From a virus: 64,000 bases of DNA. Made by a program: the position numbers and the translations under genes. The stretch is from positions 1 to 64,000 of IMG/VR virus record IMGVR_UViG_3300034139_000007. One strand, written 5' to 3'. Positions within the stretch are counted from its first letter, which is position 1; every line of letters starts with the position of its first letter. Positions 59,543 to 64,000 of the stretch are shown in pieces. Under the pieces are notes generated by a model. It was not told the origin of the DNA. It made no database searches and worked only from the letters and a program-made list of their open reading frames with translations.

Positions 59543-59708
59543 CGGGAACGATCCTGACGAGACGACGGCCTTCGGGCTCTTCGTCGATGATGATGGTGGC
59601 CTTGCCGGTCAGCAAAGCTGACACGCCAGTGAGGATCGCGTCGAACATCTGTTCGCGGTTCTCTTCCTGCTGGCGGCGGGCGGCCTGTTGCATTTCGTAG
59701 TCACGCAT
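59532..59708 (-). CDS. Small protein with a hydrophobic segment
   Basis: The 58-residue product starts at ATG 59708 with AGGAG upstream; a longer reading from 59822 overlaps the 59773 gene and is less likely. Residues about 5-25 are Gln/Arg/Glu-rich, followed by L-T-G-V-S-A-L-L-T. Function unknown. Confidence 0.5.
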   Translation of the reverse strand: MRDYEMQQAARRQQEENREQMFDAILTGVSALLTGKATIIIDEEPEGRRLVRIVPDAE

Positions 59709-59772
59709 CTCGGTTTCTCTCCTTGCCTGCCTTGCGGCGTCGGCGTTGTGGCGTTTCCAGGCTCGGCGGCGG

Positions 59773-59916
59773 TTACGACCGGGCTTCAATGTCCGCCTCG
59801 ACCTGAGCCACGGTGCTGGCACCGTTTTGCACGGCGACAGCCGCGAGGCGGTGGCGGGCTCGGTCGGGGGAGCGGAACTGGTTCACCAGATCGGCGCGTT
59901 GGGCGTTGGTCAGCAT
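59773..59916 (-). CDS. Small protein (47 aa) behind palindrome site 6
   Basis: A short reading frame with a good ribosome site (AAGGAC) and a leader almost identical to that of rIIA. The product is Arg/Ala/Gln-rich and helical. It was judged real because of this leader. Function unknown. Confidence 0.58.
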   Translation of the reverse strand: MLTNAQRADLVNQFRSPDRARHRLAAVAVQNGASTVAQVEADIEARS

Positions 59917-59933
59917 GGTCGTAAGTCCTTGTT

Positions 59934-59946
59934 TTTAACGGTTAAA
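59934..59946. promoter_or_regulatory. TTTAACSGTTAAA palindrome, site 6
   Basis: A perfect dyad 17 bases upstream of the start codon at 59916. From the palindrome to the ATG the sequence differs from the rIIA leader by one base gap and one substitution. Confidence 0.62.
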
Positions 59947-59961
59947 GTGGAGGGTGGAGGG

Positions 59962-60363
59962 TCAGTCTTTGAAGATCTCGGCGGGGTCCAGCTCGCCGTG
60001 GAGGACCTGGCGCAGTTCCTCCAGGATCTTGGGTCGCACTTGGCCCGCGGCGTCGGTGGCCTCGTCGTGGGTGTTCTGCAGATTGCAGATCAACTGCAGC
60101 TCGGCAGGGTCGCAGGTCAGGATCGGATCATCCTCCATGGTCAGCAGGGTGCTGATGGCCGAGGCGTTGTGGCCCCGCTTGTCGATGATCGCGAAGACCT
60201 CGTCGGGGATGGCCGCGCCGACCACGCAGGGCAGCTTAGTGAAAGGGTCGCGGTAGGTGCACGCGCCGACCCCGTTCTGGGCCTGTAGCCGCTCCTCGTC
60301 GAAGGCCTTGCGGCCAGCTTCGATGATGTTGGCGACGGTCAGGTGGAAGGGGGCAGCGGTCAC
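59962..60363 (-). CDS. Protein of unknown function
   Basis: The 133-residue product starts at GTG forming GTGA with the previous stop. It has an N-terminal helix (V-A-N-I-I-E-A-G-R-K-A-F), then C-T-Y-R-D-P-F-T-K-L-P-C-V-V-G-A-A, perhaps a distant relative of its CIAGWA neighbours (Cys pair followed by a small-residue helix). No other motif. Confidence 0.55.
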   Translation of the reverse strand: MTAAPFHLTVANIIEAGRKAFDEERLQAQNGVGACTYRDPFTKLPCVVGAAIPDEVFAIIDKRGHNASAISTLLTMEDDPILTCDPAELQLICNLQNTHDEATDAAGQVRPKILEELRQVLHGELDPAEIFKD

Positions 60364-60719
60364 CAGTTCAGTTCCTTTTCGATGCGGGTCGGCCAGGTGG
60401 GGAGCGCGTTGCCTTGGATGAGGCTGTCGATGGCCGCCAGGGTGGTGGGTTTGTCGATCTTGCCGATGGCTTGCGGGCCGAGGTGCGACAGGAACAGGTA
60501 GTTGGCCTGCTGCGGGGTCAGGCCCAGAAAGTCGCGAGCCTGGGCCAGGCTGGGGGCGGCAGGGGTGTAGTCGGGCATCGCGGTGCAGGCCCAGCCAGCG
60601 ATGCAGCGAGGGCTCCCGCAGTCCTTGGGGTTGCCGACCTCTCGCATGTCGACGAGGGCGTCGGGGGCGTCGGCGATCAGGCCGCGGACCAGGGTGAAGT
60701 TGGCGATGTTCAGGGCCAT
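60360..60719 (-). CDS. CIAGWA-motif family protein 2
   Basis: The 119-residue product has N-F-T-L-V-R-G-L-I-A-D-A-P, then C-G-S-P-R-C-I-A-G-W-A (about 33-43), A-R-D-F-L-G-L-T-P and L-F-L-S-H. It is a paralogue of the 59096 and 60710 products. Function unknown. Confidence 0.6.
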   Translation of the reverse strand: MALNIANFTLVRGLIADAPDALVDMREVGNPKDCGSPRCIAGWACTAMPDYTPAAPSLAQARDFLGLTPQQANYLFLSHLGPQAIGKIDKPTTLAAIDSLIQGNALPTWPTRIEKELNW

Positions 60720-61096
60720 TGGACTTCTCCGGTTTCGGCGAGCCGGCGCAGGGTCGCGACGGCTTGGGCTTGGGTGATGCTGGCCCAGTCGAGATCAGGC
60801 ATGAAGAGTTGCTCGATCAGATGCTGATCGTCATCGATGCCCAACCATTTGGCTGCAGCGTTGGTGGGGTCGCCGGTCAGGCCGAGGCGGACATCGACCC
60901 GCTCCCCGGGAGGGGTGGCGAGAGCCTGCGCCCAACCGCCGATGCAGGCGCACGTCCCACAGTCGTGGATCAGGTCCGCGGCAGTGACCATCGCCGCTTC
61001 ATTGCCGACTTGGGTGGCCCAGAAGCGCATGTTGAACCGTTCGGGCGGCAGGGCCTCGATCAGGTTGGCCAGGAGGGTGATGTTTTGAGTATTCAT
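60710..61096 (-). CDS. CIAGWA-motif family protein 3
   Basis: The 128-residue product has N-I-T-L-L-A-N-L-I-E-A-L-P, C-G-T-C-A-C-I-G-G-W-A (about 46-56), A-A-K-W-L-G-I and a C-terminal A-V-A-T-L-R-R-L-A-E-T-G-E-V-Q-W matching family member 1. It begins 20 bases after palindrome site 7. The tandem set suggests gene duplication. Function unknown. Confidence 0.6.
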   Translation of the reverse strand: MNTQNITLLANLIEALPPERFNMRFWATQVGNEAAMVTAADLIHDCGTCACIGGWAQALATPPGERVDVRLGLTGDPTNAAAKWLGIDDDQHLIEQLFMPDLDWASITQAQAVATLRRLAETGEVQWP

Positions 61097-61116
61097 CGGA
61101 GATGACCCAGTCTTTG

Positions 61117-61129
61117 TTTAACGGTTAAA
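61117..61129. promoter_or_regulatory. TTTAACSGTTAAA palindrome, site 7
   Basis: A perfect dyad 20 bases before the ATG at 61096 and 3 bases after the stop of the preceding gene (61133-61135). Confidence 0.62.
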
Positions 61130-61132
61130 GTA

Positions 61133-61390
61133 TCAGGCTCGACGTTCGAGGCGAGCGACCGGAGTGGTGGCAGGCTGGTCCTGCACGATGGTGACCTGGG
61201 CGCGGAACGTCGGCCCGACCTGCCACAGCTGGAACGCGCGGTGGGTCCGCTCGGTGAGTGCGCCTTGGCCGGTCTTCTGGGCCGAGGCGTAGCTCATTTT
61301 CAGGGGCTGGCCGTCGTTGCCGGTGAAGGCCTCGAAGCGTTCGGGGCCGGTGTTCGGGCACAGGGCCAGGATGTAGGTTTCGGCGCTCAT
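61133..61390 (-). CDS. Small protein of unknown function
   Basis: The 85-residue product begins M-S-A-E-T-Y-I-L-A-L-C-P and ends in a basic tail (A-R-L-E-R-R-A). ATG 61390 forms ATGA with the protease stop; the longer GTG reading is rejected. The pattern of strands around G-N-D-G-Q-P-L-K suggests a small alpha/beta fold. Confidence 0.52.
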   Translation of the reverse strand: MSAETYILALCPNTGPERFEAFTGNDGQPLKMSYASAQKTGQGALTERTHRAFQLWQVGPTFRAQVTIVQDQPATTPVARLERRA

Positions 61391-61896
61391 TGGGCGGGTT
61401 CCTGTTGACACATGGGGGTGGTGGCCAGCTCGATGATGCCGACCTTGCCGTCAGCCGTGGTGGCGCTGATGATGCCGACGAGCCGGTCCTGCTCATCGAC
61501 GACCGCGCCGCCGGACATGCCTGGCTCGGGGGTGCGAGATGGGTCCGCGCCACGTAGGTTGTAGGTGATTTGGGTCGGGGCGACGCGGACATCGTATCGC
61601 GTGTCGATGGCGCGGACTGTGGATCTGGCCCGGGAGCCTATGAGGCGATACGTCTCGTTGGTGGTGATCGGGGCGCAGCTGACGGTCATCTGGCGCTGGA
61701 AGGGCCGGTCGGGGTCCGTGGTGAGGATGACCACGTCGCTGTCGGCGTCCTGGTAGACGATGGTCGCGGACCTGTTGTCGATGATGCAGGTGTCGTTTTG
61801 GAAGACGTGCGCTGCTGAAATGACGGTGTTCGGGGCGATGACCACGCCGGAGCCGAAGCCCATGGCGCAGCTGATCAGAACGACTTCGATACCCAT
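61387..61896 (-). CDS. Trypsin-like serine protease
   Basis: The 169-residue product carries a complete chymotrypsin-fold triad: His30 in I-S-A-A-H-V-F, Asp54 in D-S-D-V-V-I-L, and Ser128 in P-G-M-S-G-G-A-V. It has the strand pattern G-S-G-V-V-I-A-P near the start and G-I-I-S-A after the Ser. Four cysteines could form disulfides. There is no convincing signal peptide (a weak L-I-S-C lies at 7-10 without positive charges). It is in an accessory region, away from head genes, so it is unlikely to be a prohead protease. Target unknown. Confidence 0.8.
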   Translation of the reverse strand: MGIEVVLISCAMGFGSGVVIAPNTVISAAHVFQNDTCIIDNRSATIVYQDADSDVVILTTDPDRPFQRQMTVSCAPITTNETYRLIGSRARSTVRAIDTRYDVRVAPTQITYNLRGADPSRTPEPGMSGGAVVDEQDRLVGIISATTADGKVGIIELATTPMCQQEPAQ

Positions 61897-61913
61897 GGTG
61901 TGAGGCCTTTTGG

Positions 61914-62315
61914 TTAGTGGATGGGGGGCGCGAGGTAGGTCCGCGTCGCCTCGAATGAGGTTGAAATCCAGTTGTCGACCGACTGGCGAAGCTCCAGGTT
62001 CTGCGCGTCGGTCAGCTGCAGTTCCTTGGTTATGTGATCGACATACTGGACCAGATTGGCCAGATCGCCGACGTAGCTGTCGTGGTGCTCGACGCCCTGG
62101 GTGTCGATGAAGTCAGCTCTCAGCTCACCGTTCACGGACACGATGGGGCGGCTCGTATAGCGGGCGGGGGCGGCTGCGGGGTGCGGTGGCAAGTCCCGCG
62201 CTGCGAGGATTTGGGCATGGAGCGAGTTCACCGATGGACCCCACATGAGCCGCGTGTCGAGGTCCATGGCGAAGAGCTGCTTCGCGGACTGGGGTCGGAG
62301 GGGTGGGAGTTTCAT
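61914..62315 (-). CDS. Protein of unknown function
   Basis: The 133-residue product has an Ala/Pro-rich middle and a helical C-terminal half (L-Q-L-T-D-A-Q-N-L-E-L-R-Q-S). No motif recognised. Confidence 0.52.
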   Translation of the reverse strand: MKLPPLRPQSAKQLFAMDLDTRLMWGPSVNSLHAQILAARDLPPHPAAAPARYTSRPIVSVNGELRADFIDTQGVEHHDSYVGDLANLVQYVDHITKELQLTDAQNLELRQSVDNWISTSFEATRTYLAPPIH

Positions 62316-62349
62316 TGGGAGGGTCGCTCGTGGTGGAGGGTGGAGGGGT

Positions 62350-62382
62350 GCCCGGTCCTGTTTCGTGGCGCGCAGACCGGGC
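62350..62382. terminator. Hairpin in the gap before the 61914 gene
   Basis: An 8-bp perfect stem (62350-62357 with 62375-62382) with a 17-base loop; no T-run follows on either strand. It occupies most of the 80-base gap between the 62396 and 61914 genes. Confidence 0.4.
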
Positions 62383-62395
62383 TATGATGCGCCTG

Positions 62396-62881
62396 TCAGC
62401 TAGGCCATGTGTCACCTCCGGGGTCGTAAGGGAGTGCGCGAGCGTGCTTCAGGACGCCGGCGATAGCGGGGAGAGGCAGGTTCAGGTGGAGGGGCTCGCC
62501 GTCGTTCAGATGGACGATGGTCCAGTAGAAGGCGTTCGAGCGTTTCTCGCTGATCGTGAACTCGGTCGTATACATGTCCAGCTGTTCGATGCCCGCGACT
62601 TTCAGCCCTAGCAGCAGGGCGTTGGCGTTGCCGTGGCGGGCGAAATACTGGCGGATCGTGTCGGGGTAGAAGACCGCGAGGCCGGCACCCTGGGCGCAGA
62701 AGCAGGGGGTCTGGTTGTCGAACTTCACCATCACCCCCGTGGCTTTGATAGTGGCCGGATCTTCGAGGGCGGTCATCCAAGCGTCAAAAGCAGTCTGGTC
62801 GGCTTGGCTGAGTTCTCGTGTCAGGCTCGACTGTTGCGATGGTTCGAGGCTTTCGAAGATTTCTTTGGGAGAGTTTAACAT
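62396..62881 (-). CDS. Protein of unknown function with start inside palindrome site 8
   Basis: The 161-residue product starts at ATG 62881, which lies in the centre of the palindrome TTTAACATGTTAAA. The C-terminal half has I-V-H-L-N-D-G-E-P-L-H-L-N strands. A longer reading from 62941 overlaps the preceding gene and is rejected. No family recognised. Confidence 0.55.
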   Translation of the reverse strand: MLNSPKEIFESLEPSQQSSLTRELSQADQTAFDAWMTALEDPATIKATGVMVKFDNQTPCFCAQGAGLAVFYPDTIRQYFARHGNANALLLGLKVAGIEQLDMYTTEFTISEKRSNAFYWTIVHLNDGEPLHLNLPLPAIAGVLKHARALPYDPGGDTWPS

Positions 62882-62887
62882 GTTAAA
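62874..62887. promoter_or_regulatory. TTTAAC-AT-GTTAAA palindrome, site 8 (variant)
   Basis: A perfect 14-bp dyad with the same arms as the other seven sites but an AT centre instead of a single C or G. It holds the start codon at 62879-62881 and the stop codon of the preceding gene (62883-62885). Confidence 0.5.
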
Positions 62888-63506
62888 GTTCCTGGGCCTC
62901 GATGAGGGCTTCATTGATGATGTCCAGATCGTATACTCCACCTACGGCGTCGAATACTTCCTGGGGCGTCTTGTCGCGCAACTCCATCGCGGCGATGGTG
63001 TCAGCGCATTCTGTCACGTCCTGCTGGCGGCTTGGGGGTGTGGCCAGAGCCTGCACCTGCCACGGGAGCGGGACCGCGTCGGGGTCGCTGGGGATGATTT
63101 CCAGCTTGTAGTGGTGCGGGTTGATACAGGGCACCCATCCGCGGGGCAGGCTGGGGTTCGAGATGATTGTGGCGGGACCGCGAACCTCGACACGCGATCC
63201 CGAAGGGGTATCACCCAAAATCGAGGGGGCTTCACCGTCAGGCTCGACAGGCTCACAAAACAGGAACGGGCCGCGCGTGCCTTGATGCGAGACGCGGTGG
63301 GAACTGTGGATCGGTTGCTGGAGGATAAGGGATAGGCACGCGCGGGGGGTCGACATCATCGTCTCGCCGGACCAGATCAGCCGTGGCCCGGGCCAGCATG
63401 GCGTGGCTTTATTGGGCCAGCTGGTCAGGTCAGGCCAATGGCCTAACATCTGCGACAGGCGGGTCTGGAGATCGGTCGAGGGGCGTCCGCCCTTGGTCTG
63501 GCTCAT
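62883..63506 (-). CDS. Protein of unknown function, first gene of the right-arm block
   Basis: The 207-residue product is the promoter-proximal gene of the right arm. It has a Trp/Pro-rich N-terminal region (M-L-G-H-W-P-D-L-T-S-W-P), a beta middle and an acidic helical C-terminus ending E-A-L-I-E-A-Q-E-L. First genes of such early blocks are often host-takeover factors; here that is only inference. No family recognised. Confidence 0.55.
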   Translation of the reverse strand: MSQTKGGRPSTDLQTRLSQMLGHWPDLTSWPNKATPCWPGPRLIWSGETMMSTPRACLSLILQQPIHSSHRVSHQGTRGPFLFCEPVEPDGEAPSILGDTPSGSRVEVRGPATIISNPSLPRGWVPCINPHHYKLEIIPSDPDAVPLPWQVQALATPPSRQQDVTECADTIAAMELRDKTPQEVFDAVGGVYDLDIINEALIEAQEL

Positions 63507-63525
63507 AGTTGGCTACTACCACGAA

Positions 63526-63538
63526 TATCTAGTGGATA
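63526..63538. promoter_or_regulatory. Palindromic operator-like site at the head of the right arm
   Basis: TATCTAGTGGATA fits TRTCYASTRGAYA and ends 20 bases before the first right-arm start codon (63506), next to an AT-rich run (TAAAATAG). Confidence 0.55.
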
Positions 63539-63620
63539 AAATAGGGCTTGCCAGTCTCTGCGAACGGGACCAGGCTGCGCCTTGGGCGGCCCGGCGAAAC
63601 AACAGGATTTCCAGGCTGGA

Positions 63621-63731
63621 GGTTTCCATAACAGGATCGACCGTCCATTTACTATTCTATCTTATATTCTTTTCTATAGATAAAAAATTTTAAGAGAATA
63701 GTGTTTCGGCTTTTTATTCCGTTTGGAAACC
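63621..63731. repeat. AT-rich island with nested inverted repeats
   Basis: An outer repeat GGTTTCCA/TGGAAACC (63621-63628 with 63724-63731) and a middle repeat CTATTCT/AGAATAG (63652-63658 with 63695-63701) share one centre near 63676; an inner TATCT/AGATA (63658-63662 with 63678-63682) lies inside. The core from about 63650 to 63720 is strongly AT-rich in a GC-rich genome. It lies in the 241-base non-coding gap 63507-63747. It could hold strong promoters, an origin or a terminator-like structure. Confidence 0.7.
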
Positions 63732-63747
63732 CCCGCTCTCAGGCGCT

Positions 63748-64000
63748 TTACGCCGCACCCCGGCCCAAGAGCCTCGCACGGACCTCTTCACGCGACAAAA
63801 TCGGCCCCGGACGACGACGCACTACCGGCACCGCGTCGACGCGCTCCAGCTCCAGCACCACGTCGCGCACGTCGTAATCGCTAGCCTCGCACAGACGATG
63901 GACCTCATCCCAGGCCATATCGACCGTGGGAGCGGAGATCGTCCAGAACCGAACCCCGCGTGCCTTGACCACGTAACGATCCCCACCCGCGAGCTGCGGC
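63748..64000 (-). CDS. Protein of unknown function, truncated by the window edge
   Basis: An open frame runs from the window edge to a TAA at 63748-63750. A GTG at 63972 could be a start, but the frame stays open upstream with normal residues (G-D-R-Y-V-V-K-A-R-G), so the gene probably continues beyond 64000. The visible part is alpha/beta with a basic Arg/Pro-rich C-terminus. No family recognised. Confidence 0.5.
   Translation of the reverse strand, partial: PQLAGGDRYVVKARGVRFWTISAPTVDMAWDEVHRLCEASDYDVRDVVLELERVDAVPVVRRRPGPILSREEVRARLLGRGAA

Noticed and set aside
62521-62530. An extra TCCAGTAGA-like match inside the 62396 gene
   Set aside because: It lies in coding sequence and lacks the dyad symmetry (the right half is AAGG), so it was not counted in the operator family.
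46221-62887. Reading the TTTAACSGTTAAA sites as host CtrA boxes
   Set aside because: CtrA boxes have TTAA half-sites separated by seven bases, about one helical turn centre to centre; here the half-sites are separated by three bases, so the match is only in the half-site.
1-64000. Possible tRNA genes or CRISPR arrays
   Set aside because: No cloverleaf-like sequence or regularly spaced direct repeats were found by eye, and the gaps are too short for them. A dedicated covariance search could still reveal a divergent tRNA.

Overview
The window is a contiguous stretch of a large, GC-rich, double-stranded DNA tailed phage genome with a long-tailed (siphovirus-like) tail. Nearly every base is coding, most neighbouring genes overlap by 1 to 20 bases (ATGA, TGATG or GTGA junctions), and no host gene, integrase, tRNA or insertion sequence was recognised. 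A GH108-type endolysin plus an i-spanin/o-spanin pair points to a Gram-negative host. The GC-rich codon use and the gene set (lambda-like tail genes with RNR, ThyX, family A polymerase, ATP ligase, SbcCD and rIIA/rIIB) would fit a virulent phage of Caulobacter or Brevundimonas (phiCbK-like), but that is inference from gene content, not a database match.

Left arm (about 1-22 kb, + strand): a tail and lysis operon. It begins with a tail chaperone carrying a canonical -1 slippery heptamer, then a tape measure protein with an internal lysozyme domain, lambda M-, L-, K-, I- and J-like tail tip genes (K is split into separate NlpC/P60 and JAMM genes, and an HNH gene sits between L and K), then small tail-tip proteins, a C-terminally membrane-anchored muramidase, overlapping spanins, fibre-like and polyglycine adhesin genes, and an iron-permease-like membrane protein. 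A bidirectional terminator near 21.97 kb separates this arm from the convergent right arm.

Middle (about 22-46 kb, - strand): nucleotide metabolism and replication. It holds NrdB, NrdA, dNMP kinase, ThyX, two MazG-like proteins, DNA ligase, SbcC and SbcD, two nucleases, family A DNA polymerase, a 5'-3' exonuclease, a putative SSB, an SF2 helicase, a HAD-like protein, a two-HTH regulator and a gp88-like cysteine-rich protein.

Right arm (about 46-64 kb, - strand): rIIB and rIIA, then some thirty mostly small unknown genes. They include a trypsin-like protease, a lipoprotein, a 667-residue protein with a Cys cluster and three paralogues sharing a C-I-(A/G)-G-W-A motif.

Two dyad-symmetric 13-bp sequence families run through the non-coding gaps and gene junctions. 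TRTCYASTRGAYA occurs six times at the heads of transcription units, including just upstream of the two-HTH regulator. TTTAACSGTTAAA (or close variants) occurs eight times, only between 46 and 63 kb, usually directly in front of a gene. These look like two operator or promoter-linked systems and are the strongest unexplained signals here. An AT-rich island with nested inverted repeats near 63.68 kb is the third.
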